A stretch of DNA of 48,867 nucleotides from a bacterium. GTDB taxonomy: Bacteria; Cyanobacteriota; Vampirovibrionia; Gastranaerophilales; Gastranaerophilaceae. Position numbers and translations under genes: made by a program. The notes under the pieces were generated by a model, which saw only the letters and a list, made by a program, of their open reading frames with translations, ran no database searches and had not been told where the DNA came from. Shown here piece after piece: positions 16,049-24,389 of this stretch (positions are counted from its first letter, which is position 1; each line of letters starts with the position of its first letter). The stretch covers positions 1 to 48,867 of the forward strand of contig JAFWGJ010000029.1 in the NCBI GenBank assembly GCA_017512405.1, given 5' to 3'.

Positions 16049-18817
16049 ATGGCTAATCAAAAAACTTTAATTTTAATAGACGGACACGCACTTGCATTCA
16101 GAGAATATTACGCGTTGGAAAGAACCGGCATGAAGACCTCTGACGGCACTCAAACTTGGGCTGTCTACGGATTTTTTAAAGCAATTTTTGATTTATTAAA
16201 AAACGAGAAAATAAAACCTGATTCAATAGCAGTAGCATTTGATGTCGGCAGACAAACTTTTCGTGTTGAAAAATATGATGAATATAAAGCAAATCGTGAA
16301 GCTATGCCCGATTCTTTGCGTTCACAATTGAGTTTAATCGTTGATGGTCTGCAGTCTTTTGATATTCCGATTTACACAAAAGAGGGATTTGAAGCCGATG
16401 ATGTTATCGGAACAATTACAGCTAAGGCCTCTGCTCTCGGACATAAAACATATATTCTTACAGGAGATCAAGATTCATTCCAGCTTATAGACAGAGATGG
16501 TTTGACAAAAGTCTTAATTCCGTCAAAGGGCGTCTTAACAACTTATGACTGGAATAAAGTTCATGAAAAACTTGGAGTTTGGCCTAATCAAATCATTGAT
16601 TACAAAGGTTTAAGAGGAGATACATCTGATAATATTCCCGGTGTTAAAGGTATTGGCGAAAAAACTGCTCAAAAACTTCTGACTAGATACTCCTGTCTTG
16701 AAGATGTGCTTAATGATGTTGACAATATTCCGGAAAATGCTGTAAGAACGAAACTTAAAGATGGCATTGACAGCGCAAAATTAAGTAAATATCTTGCAAC
16801 TATTGTAAGAGATGTAGATATTGATTTCGATTTTAATGAAACAAAAGTTTCAATGCCTAAAATTGAAAACGTTATGGCCTTTTTCAAAAAATTGCAGTTT
16901 TACAGTTTCGTTAAAAATATTGATAATATTCTATGTCTTTTTGACAAAAACTGTGAACCAACTTCAAAAAAAGAAGAACCTATCGTTCAATTTAAAGAAG
17001 AAAATCAAATGCAGTTAGGTTTGTTTACGACAGAAGCCAAAAAAGTAATTGAAACAAAAACTTATGAAAAGAAAATCGTAGAAACAAAAGAAGATTTATC
17101 AAATCTAATAAGTATTTTGAACAAAAGCAAATATATTTCATTTGATTTTGCCTCAAAAATAAACAATGCCTCAGATATAAAAACTTTTGGTGTATCTTTT
17201 TGCCCTCAAAGCGAAGAACTCATATCATTTTATGTAGAAAACAAAGATAATAATTTTAATTTGTTTAAAGAAATATTTGAAAACAACAATATAAAAAAAT
17301 GTGTTTATAATGCAAAAAATTGCATAAATATACTAAAAGCATTTGATATAGAGCTTAAAGGCATTGATTTTGACGTATTTTTAGCAAGCTACATAAAAAA
17401 TCCGAGCAGAATACACGACCTTTCTGCACAAGCATTCGATTATATAAACCATATCTCTATTGAGCTTGAAGCAGATAAAAAAACAAAATTATCCGAAATG
17501 GAAACCCTAAACTGGTCTGATTATACGATGGATAATGCTTTTTCAATAAATCAGCTTACTGAATATTGGAAAAATGAATTAACCGCATCCGAGATAAAAA
17601 TTCACGATGAAATAGAACTTCCGCTATCAAAAGTTCTTGCACAAATGGAATATGAAGGTGTCGCGATAGATATTGATTATATGAGCGAATTATCAGAATA
17701 TATGACAACAAAAATGCAAGAATTTGAAGAAAAGATTTTTGCGATTTCAGGAGAAAAATTTAATATTAACTCACCTAAACAAGTCGGAGAGATTTTATAT
17801 AATAAATTAAATATTCAATTAAAGAAAAAACGCGGTAAAGCAACAATGTCAACAAGTGTTGAAGTTTTGGAAGCCTTAGCCGAAGAACACGAAATTTGCC
17901 GCTATTTAATTGATTACAGAAAATATGCAAAACTAAAATCCACATATACAGACGCTTTACCGTTAATGGTAAGCCTAAAAGATTCAAGAATACATACGAC
18001 TTATAATCAAGCCGCAACAGTTACCGGCAGACTTTCATCATCTAATCCGAACTTACAAAATATTCCTATCCGAACAGAAGAAGGCAACAAATTGAGAAAA
18101 GCATTTGTAGCAGAAAAAGAAGGAAATTATATTTTATCTTCGGATTATTCACAAATTGAATTACGTCTGCTTGCACATATTTCAGGAGATGAAAATTTAA
18201 TTAATGCATTTAATTCAGGTGTTGATGTACACAGTTTAACAGCTTCAAAAGTTTTTGGTGTACCGGTTGAAGATGTTACCAAAGATATGCGATATAAGTC
18301 AAAAGCGGTAAATTTTGGAATTATATATGGTCAAACCAAATATGGTCTTGCAAAGGCAATTAAAATAACTGTACAAGAAGCTGAAACATTTATCAATAAA
18401 TATTTTGCCACATACCCAAGAGTAAAAACATATATGACAAATATTGTTCATCAAGCATACCTTAACGGTTATGTTGAAACAATTTTCGGAAGAAGGCGTT
18501 ATCTTGAAAATGAACTTTCAAATTCAAACAGAATGGTAAAAGAATTTGCGGAACGTGCAGCCATAAATCATCCAATGCAGGGAACTGCGGCAGATTTAAT
18601 CAAAATGGCTATGATTAACGTTGATAAAAAATTTAAAGAAAGCAGCCTAAAATCAAAAATGGTTATGCAAGTTCACGACGAATTAGTTTTTGAAGTTGAA
18701 AAAGAAGAATTGGAACAGGTAAAAGAAATAGTTACGGGTGAAATGCAAAATGTCGTAGCATTAAAAGTTCCGCTGCCCGTAGATGTAAATTGGGGTGAAT
18801 CATGGAAAGAAAATTAA
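16049..18817 (+). CDS. polA: DNA polymerase I
   Basis: Repair and Okazaki-fragment polymerase of 922 residues. The N-terminal 5' nuclease domain (about 1-295) is complete, including LILIDGHALAFR, the acidic EADDVIGT and the helix-hairpin-helix segment DNIPGVKGIGEKTA. The middle 3'-5' exonuclease domain is degenerate: the DTET motif of E. coli reads DFAS and the KYD motif reads KNC, so proofreading should be lost. The polymerase domain has motif A DYSQIELR, motif B KSKAVNFGIIYG and motif C VMQVHDELVFE. It overlaps the next gene by 16 bases. Confidence 0.97.
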   Translation: MANQKTLILIDGHALAFREYYALERTGMKTSDGTQTWAVYGFFKAIFDLLKNEKIKPDSIAVAFDVGRQTFRVEKYDEYKANREAMPDSLRSQLSLIVDGLQSFDIPIYTKEGFEADDVIGTITAKASALGHKTYILTGDQDSFQLIDRDGLTKVLIPSKGVLTTYDWNKVHEKLGVWPNQIIDYKGLRGDTSDNIPGVKGIGEKTAQKLLTRYSCLEDVLNDVDNIPENAVRTKLKDGIDSAKLSKYLATIVRDVDIDFDFNETKVSMPKIENVMAFFKKLQFYSFVKNIDNILCLFDKNCEPTSKKEEPIVQFKEENQMQLGLFTTEAKKVIETKTYEKKIVETKEDLSNLISILNKSKYISFDFASKINNASDIKTFGVSFCPQSEELISFYVENKDNNFNLFKEIFENNNIKKCVYNAKNCINILKAFDIELKGIDFDVFLASYIKNPSRIHDLSAQAFDYINHISIELEADKKTKLSEMETLNWSDYTMDNAFSINQLTEYWKNELTASEIKIHDEIELPLSKVLAQMEYEGVAIDIDYMSELSEYMTTKMQEFEEKIFAISGEKFNINSPKQVGEILYNKLNIQLKKKRGKATMSTSVEVLEALAEEHEICRYLIDYRKYAKLKSTYTDALPLMVSLKDSRIHTTYNQAATVTGRLSSSNPNLQNIPIRTEEGNKLRKAFVAEKEGNYILSSDYSQIELRLLAHISGDENLINAFNSGVDVHSLTASKVFGVPVEDVTKDMRYKSKAVNFGIIYGQTKYGLAKAIKITVQEAETFINKYFATYPRVKTYMTNIVHQAYLNGYVETIFGRRRYLENELSNSNRMVKEFAERAAINHPMQGTAADLIKMAMINVDKKFKESSLKSKMVMQVHDELVFEVEKEELEQVKEIVTGEMQNVVALKVPLPVDVNWGESWKEN

Positions 18818-19281
18818 TATTTTTATTCTCAACATTTTTATTAAGCACAAGCGTTTTTGCAGAAACAAATTATGTAGTAAAACCGGTATCTTCCGGTTCA
18901 GATGCAGTCCAAACTATTCAGGTAAAAAAAGAAACTACAACGCCTGCAAATGTATCTCCAACAGTTCCTCAGGTTATTTCTTTTGAAAAATGCACAAAAA
19001 AATATGAGCTCCCTGTTGAAGATTTATATTATTTAACACTTGCAAGTATCAATGCAAACAAATTCACAATCGACGAAATTCAATCTAAAACAGGATACAT
19101 CTTATTTACGGCGGCAAACAGACAATTTTTGGCATCAGTAAACAGAGTAGATCCAAAATCCGCTATTTTGAAAATAGTGCCCGCTGATAATAATTACTAC
19201 TTTCCGATTGGAATATTAACCAATATTTATAAATATGTAGATATAAACACAACAACAAAAATAGAAGAATTAAACAATTAA
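18802..19281 (+). CDS. Small secreted protein of unknown function
   Basis: 159 residues, not recognised. A signal peptide (MERKLIFLFSTFLLSTSVFA before ETNY) is followed by a Thr/Pro/Val-rich linker and a globular part of about 100 residues (DLYYLTLASINANKF, TGYILFTAANRQFL, AILKIVPADNNYYFP). The alternation of short helices and strands suggests a small alpha/beta domain. It starts inside the last codons of polA and ends by touching the opposite-strand zinc-ribbon gene (4-base overlap). Confidence 0.72.
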   Translation: MERKLIFLFSTFLLSTSVFAETNYVVKPVSSGSDAVQTIQVKKETTTPANVSPTVPQVISFEKCTKKYELPVEDLYYLTLASINANKFTIDEIQSKTGYILFTAANRQFLASVNRVDPKSAILKIVPADNNYYFPIGILTNIYKYVDINTTTKIEELNN

Positions 19282-19592
19282 TTATTATGCCTTTGCTCAT
19301 CTAATTTAATAAAATTGCATATTTCTTCAAGACGTTTATCTTCCATTGCATCAATCAATTCTGTTATGTCTTTTATTTTACCTAGTGCAAAACCTGTTTC
19401 TGCAAGTAAAACACAGTCGTTACAGAGTCTGTATTCACCATATTGAATAGATCCGGCATAAGATTTTGTTTGACCGCAGCAAGAACAATCAAAATATTCC
19501 TCTTCAAGTTCCGGACGTTCTTCAAGGTCGTCTAAACGCATTTGTTCAACAACTTTTTGCATTTCTTCAATTATTTCTTCATTACTTTTCAT
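19278..19592 (-). CDS. Small zinc-ribbon-like protein of unknown function
   Basis: 104 residues: an acidic helical N-terminus (EEIIEEMQKVVEQMRLDDLEERPELEEE), a CSCCGQTK ... CNDC pair spaced like a zinc ribbon, then a helical tail. No family recognised. The start overlaps the end of the pdxJ-like gene by 11 bases, so it is the last gene of a - strand unit with murT and the pdxJ homologue. Confidence 0.7.
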   Translation of the reverse strand: MKSNEEIIEEMQKVVEQMRLDDLEERPELEEEYFDCSCCGQTKSYAGSIQYGEYRLCNDCVLLAETGFALGKIKDITELIDAMEDKRLEEICNFIKLDEQRHNN

Positions 19593-20295
19593 TTATTAAT
19601 TCTTTCATTTCTTTTATTGAGCTATCAAGGCCATTATATACCGCTTTTGCTGTTATGCTATGACCTATCGTCATTTCTGAAATACCGTGTATCTCCGTTA
19701 ATTTTGAAACATTTTGATAGTTTATACCTTTACATAATGAAACTTTCATTCCCATTGTATTTGCAAGAATTGAACTTTCTTTTAAAGCTGTATATTCTTT
19801 TTCATATTCACCTAATTTAAACGCTTCAACATATTTTAAAGTATTCAGTTCTACATAATGCATTCCTGCTTTGTATGCTGAATTAACCTGATCAATTTCA
19901 GGTTCTATAAATACACTTGCAACAATTCCTTCGTACATTAAAGGCACCATAAAATCATTTAATTCTGACTGATATTTTAAAGCATTAAAGCCCTTTGTTG
20001 GTGAAGGTTCCTTTGTCTGAGGTACTATACAGACAGTATCAGGTTTACAATCAAGTGCAAGATTTTTATTTTCTTCTGACATAGACATTTTTAAAATAAA
20101 ACGAGTTCTTAAATGTTGTCTTATATATTTAACATCATAAAAAGATATTCCCGAGTTTCCGTCAGCAACGTGAACAACAATACCATCCGCTCCTGAATGT
20201 TCACAATAACGTGCAAATTTTAATATGTCGGGTTCTCCCCCGCCAATTGAATTTCTTAAATTTGCTAAATAATTTATGTTAATATCTAAAAGCAT
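19582..20295 (-). CDS. PdxJ-family protein with altered active site
   Basis: 237 residues, colinear with pyridoxine 5'-phosphate synthase PdxJ throughout (DININYLANLRNSIGGGEPD, GADGIVVHV, KPDTVCIVPQ, IGHSITAKAVYNGL). Several residues known to be catalytic or substrate-binding in E. coli PdxJ are changed: His12 to Tyr9, Arg47 to Ala44 (the HLREDRRHI motif is absent), Glu72 to Lys69 (NLEM reads ILKM) and His193 to Lys189 (AGHG reads LCKG). His45 and the late GH pair remain. It is therefore probably not a normal vitamin B6 enzyme; a changed reaction or a structural role is possible. It lies four bases behind murT in the same operon, which could point to a cell-wall link. Naming it pdxJ outright would be unsafe. 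Confidence 0.85.
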   Translation of the reverse strand: MLLDININYLANLRNSIGGGEPDILKFARYCEHSGADGIVVHVADGNSGISFYDVKYIRQHLRTRFILKMSMSEENKNLALDCKPDTVCIVPQTKEPSPTKGFNALKYQSELNDFMVPLMYEGIVASVFIEPEIDQVNSAYKAGMHYVELNTLKYVEAFKLGEYEKEYTALKESSILANTMGMKVSLCKGINYQNVSKLTEIHGISEMTIGHSITAKAVYNGLDSSIKEMKELINEK

Positions 20296-20299
20296 ATTA

Positions 20300-21622
20300 T
20301 CACCTGTTATTTATCTGTAAAAGTGCCGTATATGACGGTAAAATTGTAATTTTTTCAGTTTTATCGACGGATGAAGAAATTTCATCTATTGCTTTAAATA
20401 AGTCCGGTATAACCCTGATTTTGTCTTTCGGAACTCCTGCATATTTAAGCCTCAATGCCATATCCTGAGCTCTTATACCTGATGTTATAATTGTTTTTTG
20501 TGTGTTCTTTAATAACTCAAATTCTGCATCCCAAAGCCAAGAAACATCTCTTCCATCTGCAAAATTATCATTTATCGCTATTAATATATTAGAACTTAAA
20601 TCAACAGTTTTCAAGACCTCACTTGCACCGGCAGGATTTTTAATTAATTGTATAATTGTTTTGTGCCCGTTAAGTTCGGTTTTTTCAGCACGTCCAAACA
20701 TAGCTTTATAGGTTTTTAAGGCATTTTGTATTTCTTCCTGTGAATAACCTGTTTCCAATGCTGTTGTAATTGCTGCAAGAACATTGTAAGCATTGTATAA
20801 ACCTATAATATCAATGTTATAAGTTGTTGTTTCATTATTATGAGTAACACTTAATTCAATATAATCATCATATATTTTTGCATTACCGATGTAATTACAA
20901 TCAGGTCTATGGTAACCGCAATTGCAATAATAATGACCTTGTTGAGCATAAAAACGTTTGGAGTACTCTAACGGTTTTCCGCAAATACAATTAAACATTT
21001 CAACAGGAGCATTTGAAACAGTCCTTACTCTTGCAAATTCTATATTTTCGAAACCGTAATATATTTTTTTATTATTTTTACCCATATTTGCAACAAGCGG
21101 ATCATCCGCATTTAAAATTAAAACTAAATCTTTATTTTTATCAATGGCAGATTGAATTTTTTTTGCAGTCGTATCAAGTTCTCCATATCTATCAAGCTGA
21201 TCTCTGAACAAGTTTGTTACTACAAGATAATCCAGAGTCATATAATCGTATAATTTTGACAAATATGCTTCATCAGATTCCAAAACACAATTATCAAAGC
21301 GTTTTGTTGGCAAGATAGTTTTTGCAAAAACATTTGCAATACCAGTAAGCATATTTGCACCCTGAGCATTATGAATTACATTCTTACCGTTTTCTTCAAG
21401 TATCTGTGCAATTAAACCTGCCGTTGTAGTTTTACCGTTTGTTCCGGTGACACTATATTTTTTGCCTGTAATATATTTTGAACAATAACGTAAAAAGCCC
21501 GGATTAAATTTTAAGGTAAACAATCCGACGAAAGAAGTACCTCCCGATTTGCCTATAAGTTTAATTAAAAAACCTATTATCCTTGCCAAAATTATTGATA
21601 TGTAAAATTTAAGTCTTTCCAT
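20300..21622 (-). CDS. murT: MurT-like Mur ligase (lipid II amidation ligase subunit)
   Basis: About 440 residues of the MurT/DUF1727 family, which together with the amidotransferase GatD converts the D-glutamate of lipid II to D-isoglutamine. The ATP-binding loop VTGTNGKTTTAGLIAQIL follows an N-terminal GKSGGTSFVG segment; LVVTNLFRDQLDRYGELD is a Mur-ligase signature, and an inserted zinc ribbon is present (CICGKPLEY, then YYCNCGYHRPDC). The C-terminal MurT domain (NPAGASEVL, DGRDVSWLWDAEFE) is intact. The ATG at 21622 is chosen; an upstream TTG would add an unlikely polar tail. GatD is not next to it: a PdxJ homologue follows instead. Presence in a diderm is notable. Confidence 0.88.
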   Translation of the reverse strand: MERLKFYISIILARIIGFLIKLIGKSGGTSFVGLFTLKFNPGFLRYCSKYITGKKYSVTGTNGKTTTAGLIAQILEENGKNVIHNAQGANMLTGIANVFAKTILPTKRFDNCVLESDEAYLSKLYDYMTLDYLVVTNLFRDQLDRYGELDTTAKKIQSAIDKNKDLVLILNADDPLVANMGKNNKKIYYGFENIEFARVRTVSNAPVEMFNCICGKPLEYSKRFYAQQGHYYCNCGYHRPDCNYIGNAKIYDDYIELSVTHNNETTTYNIDIIGLYNAYNVLAAITTALETGYSQEEIQNALKTYKAMFGRAEKTELNGHKTIIQLIKNPAGASEVLKTVDLSSNILIAINDNFADGRDVSWLWDAEFELLKNTQKTIITSGIRAQDMALRLKYAGVPKDKIRVIPDLFKAIDEISSSVDKTEKITILPSYTALLQINNR

Positions 21623-21642
21623 AAAATTGTTCTTTTTGGTAT

Positions 21643-21670
21643 TTGTTTTTTTTTGATTTTCTTGTATAAT
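21643..21670 (+). promoter_or_regulatory. Sigma70-type promoter before the small membrane protein cluster
   Basis: TTGTTT (21643-21648) and a perfect TATAAT (21665-21670) are 16 bases apart, about 30 bases before the start at 21702. It sits in the divergent region shared with murT. Confidence 0.55.
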
Positions 21671-21701
21671 CTGATAATAATACAAAATAAGAATTTAAGA
21701 A

Positions 21702-22067
21702 ATGGTTTATTTATTTGCAATATTTTTTATACTTGAATTTATAGTCATATCAATGCTTTGTTATGTAATATACGTATTTGATAAAAAAGTTATTGCATTA
21801 TCAGAAAAATTTAAGGTAAATAGACATACATTAAAATTTCAATTACGCGGACTTTATGACAACGCAAATAAATTTAAATTACAGGTTAAATGTCAAAAAA
21901 GAGCACTAGAAGAACAAAGAAGAAGATTTTTCAGAAAATTAATAAGGGGAATATTAATTTCAATAATATTATTTTTCTTTAAAGAAACCAAATTTAAGAA
22001 AAAAATATTGTTTGTTGAATTACTATTAATACTATACGATACACTAAGGGCGGATTGCAGAATTTGA
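21702..22067 (+). CDS. Small membrane protein of unknown function
   Basis: 121 residues with an N-terminal membrane helix (LFAIFFILEFIVISMLCYVIYV), a basic helical middle (HTLKFQLRGLYDNANKFKLQVKCQKRALEEQRRRFF) and a second hydrophobic helix (GILISIILFFF). No family recognised. It is the first gene of a + strand row of small membrane-associated proteins that ends at 23189. Confidence 0.6.
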   Translation: MVYLFAIFFILEFIVISMLCYVIYVFDKKVIALSEKFKVNRHTLKFQLRGLYDNANKFKLQVKCQKRALEEQRRRFFRKLIRGILISIILFFFKETKFKKKILFVELLLILYDTLRADCRI

Positions 22068-22125
22068 GATTGTATGTTTATATTTACATGTTAAAATTAA
22101 TAGTAAGCGAAAGTCGAGGTTTAAA

Positions 22126-22446
22126 ATGTGCAAAGAAAATGATTCATTATGTTTTGGAATAGGTATTATAGCAGGCGTAGTCGGCGGTGTTGTCGCAGGT
22201 ATTTTATTAGCTCCTAAAAAAGGGGAAGAATCTTGCAATGATATAAAATGTGCAATAGAAAATCTTGTTGAAACACAAGCTCCAAGAGTACAACATGCAA
22301 AAAAACAAGCACTTGAAGCAATAGATTTAGTAAAATATAAAGTTGAAAAACAAATAAAGAAAATTAAAAATGCTGTACAGTCAGAAAAAATGGAAAAAGC
22401 AAAACAGCTTGAAGATGCAAATTCAGAGTACGATATAAATCAATAA
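22126..22446 (+). CDS. YtxH-like membrane protein
   Basis: 106 residues. One glycine-rich membrane helix (GIGIIAGVVGGVVAGILLAP) is followed by the KKGEE turn typical of YtxH-domain proteins and a long charged helix with Lys/Gln heptads. YtxH proteins are stress-associated and of unknown mechanism. The start follows GAGG by six bases, and an extended -10 box TGTTAAAAT is at 22089-22097. Confidence 0.75.
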   Translation: MCKENDSLCFGIGIIAGVVGGVVAGILLAPKKGEESCNDIKCAIENLVETQAPRVQHAKKQALEAIDLVKYKVEKQIKKIKNAVQSEKMEKAKQLEDANSEYDINQ

Positions 22447-22458
22447 GGGAAAAAAATT

Positions 22459-22836
22459 ATGGAAACATCTCAAATACTTTTAAATAACGGTTTAGCATTT
22501 CTAGCAATATCAACAGGCGTAATGTTTGTTGTTGTTGGAGGATTTTTGATAAAATTAATTATTGATATGTCAAAATTAGCAAGAAATGTAGACGAAACAA
22601 CAACAGTAGTAAGAAATGAATTAAGACCGACATTAAGAGAAGTAAATGAATCTTTACACACTTTGAATGATTTTATGAAATCTACGGATAAAGGCATTGA
22701 TAAAATGAGAGATGCAATGGAAAATGTTTTTGGCATAAGCTCAGCAACATTTTCTAAATTAAAATTTTTATCAGGTTCACTTGCAAAAGGTTTATATAAA
22801 GGTTTTTCAACAGTAGTAAAGATGTTTCAAAAATAA
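22459..22836 (+). CDS. DUF948-type membrane protein
   Basis: 125 residues with one N-terminal membrane helix (FLAISTGVMFVVVGGFLIKLI) and a helical domain with NVDETTTVVRNELRPTLREV and a methyl-accepting-like heptad pattern, as in DUF948 (YtxG) proteins. It lies 12 bases after the YtxH-like gene; in Bacillus ytxG and ytxH are also neighbours, which supports both calls. Confidence 0.75.
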   Translation: METSQILLNNGLAFLAISTGVMFVVVGGFLIKLIIDMSKLARNVDETTTVVRNELRPTLREVNESLHTLNDFMKSTDKGIDKMRDAMENVFGISSATFSKLKFLSGSLAKGLYKGFSTVVKMFQK

Positions 22837-22907
22837 AAACAGCCCAAACGGGTAATGTTAAAATATAGTAATACGCTAGAATATAAGTAGTAAAGGAGAT
22901 ATTAATT

Positions 22908-23189
22908 ATGTCAGCAGGAAAATTTTTGGTAGGTTTCGCAGTAGGAGCAGCAATTGGTGCCATAACAGGTATTTTATTAGCTCCAAAATCAGGCGAAGAA
23001 ACAAGAGAAATGTTATCAGATACAGCTAAGGATATTATGGATAAAACTGATGCAAAAGTAAAAGATATCCAAGATAAGGCTGAAGCTGTGGTATCTGAAT
23101 TACAAAAAAAGGGTGATGAAATTGTAGGTAATATTCAATCTTTTATCAACGAAAAAAAAGAGATGTTTAATAAACCCGCAGAAAATTAA
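22908..23189 (+). CDS. YtxH domain protein
   Basis: 93 residues: membrane helix FLVGFAVGAAIGAITGILLAP, then KSGEETREML and an amphipathic tail (DKTDAKVKDIQDKAEAVVSEL). It is a paralogue of the 22126-22446 product. It has its own ribosome site (AAAGGAG) and an upstream TGTTAAAAT box matching the one before the first YtxH gene, so both may be switched on together. A strong terminator follows. Confidence 0.85.
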   Translation: MSAGKFLVGFAVGAAIGAITGILLAPKSGEETREMLSDTAKDIMDKTDAKVKDIQDKAEAVVSELQKKGDEIVGNIQSFINEKKEMFNKPAEN

Positions 23190-23199
23190 TTTTTAAAAT

Positions 23200-23237
23200 A
23201 AAAAAGCGGTCAAGGTTTTCACCTTGACCGCTTTTTT
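23200..23237. terminator. Bidirectional intrinsic terminator
   Basis: A 17-bp perfect stem (23200-23216 with 23221-23237) with a TTTC loop has A-runs on one side and T-runs on the other, so it works on both strands between the convergent YtxH gene and the 23247-23945 gene. Confidence 0.92.
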
Positions 23238-23246
23238 ATTGAACAA

Positions 23247-23945
23247 CTATACGGAAGCACCCCCGTCAGTCATTTTTTTCATCGCTTTTTTACTGCCTTC
23301 ACTTTGTTTTGCAATTTCTGCCACAAAATTTATAGCATCAACATCTCTTGCAATAGCCTCTTTCAACGCTATAATATCATCTACTTCAAGATTATTCAGA
23401 TTTAGATAACTATTTTCATCAATATATTTTCTGAAATTTTCCTGAGTTGATTCATCAAACCCTGGCATATCAAACTTCATTGAATACCATTTATAAAATT
23501 GATGAATCATTGCATATTTATCAACTTCACCTTCATCAAGAAGAAACATTGGTTTTGTTTTAAAACTGAACTTTTTGAACAATTTCAAATTAAGAATAAA
23601 AGCTTTCAAACCTTTTAATTCACGTATATAACCTTGTTCTTCTCTTATTATATCAAGGACTTTACTTGCGTTTGGATGTCTTATAACAGGAGTGCCGTTA
23701 CGTTCAATATAAAGCATCATTTTTTCAGGCATATTCTCAAAACTTTTTAAGATAACCGATAAATTATTCTCTATTTGAGCTTTGTTTTCTTCGGTTTTTA
23801 CAGTTAAATTAAGAGAACATCCGTTATTCAATACGGTTTTTGAAGAAGAACTTACATTCTTAGATAAATTTTTCTTCTTCTTTTTTGCGAATTTTTCCTG
23901 TAATGCCAAAATGATATATACTGCTTTTTTTAAAATTTTATCCAT
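23247..23945 (-). CDS. Unknown protein, helical, with basic N-terminus
   Basis: 232 residues, not recognised. A short hydrophobic N-terminal helix (KAVYIILALQEKF) is followed by a run of lysines and serines, then a mostly helical domain (MLYIERNGTPVIRHPNASKV, MFLLDEGEVDKYAMIHQFYKWY). A membrane-surface location is possible. It sits 10 bases behind the STAS-like gene and is the last of a three-gene - strand set with the histidine kinase. Confidence 0.65.
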   Translation of the reverse strand: MDKILKKAVYIILALQEKFAKKKKKNLSKNVSSSSKTVLNNGCSLNLTVKTEENKAQIENNLSVILKSFENMPEKMMLYIERNGTPVIRHPNASKVLDIIREEQGYIRELKGLKAFILNLKLFKKFSFKTKPMFLLDEGEVDKYAMIHQFYKWYSMKFDMPGFDESTQENFRKYIDENSYLNLNNLEVDDIIALKEAIARDVDAINFVAEIAKQSEGSKKAMKKMTDGGASV

Positions 23946-23955
23946 ATTAATCCGT

Positions 23956-24300
23956 TTATTTTATAAGTTGAAATTTTCTGTTTATAAGTTCATTTTTATC
24001 TTTGATAAAATCAAGATTGTTGTTGAACATTTTAACATTTTTATCATACCTTTTTAAATTCAACAAAGCAAACAACTCTGATGGAATATTTAAAAGCGTT
24101 AATTTCGTTGACTCAGAGAAATTTTTAACAAATGTAAAAAAGTCCTCCGTAACGCTTTCAACCTCTTTTAAATCAAGAGCTATCGGTTTTTCATCCAAAC
24201 CGCTTTTGCTTAATAGGATTGCTAAATTTGCCAAAGAATTAAAATTTAATTCCTTAGATTTCACACTAATCACGCATTTGTTTTCTTTTTTTTCAGTCAT
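23956..24300 (-). CDS. STAS-like domain protein
   Basis: 114 residues. The segment IALDLKEVESVTEDFFTFVKNF followed by TKLTLLNIPSELFALLNLKRYDK matches the alternating beta/alpha pattern of STAS domains (anti-sigma-factor antagonists), including the LxLLNIPxE strand-helix. The position of the phosphorylated Ser/Thr is taken by VTEDF, so partner-switch phosphorylation is uncertain. The neighbour upstream is a histidine kinase rather than an anti-sigma kinase. Ribosome site AGAGGTG precedes the start. Confidence 0.6.
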   Translation of the reverse strand: MTEKKENKCVISVKSKELNFNSLANLAILLSKSGLDEKPIALDLKEVESVTEDFFTFVKNFSESTKLTLLNIPSELFALLNLKRYDKNVKMFNNNLDFIKDKNELINRKFQLIK

Positions 24301-24389
24301 ATTTTCACCTCTTTCATCTACATTTTATAAATATTAAATTCAAATGTGAATTATAATAAAAGGTGAAAAATCTACAACTAAAGTTTGAA

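Noticed and set aside
19582-20295. Plain annotation as pyridoxine 5'-phosphate synthase
   Set aside because: Several catalytic residues are replaced, so the normal reaction should not be assumed.
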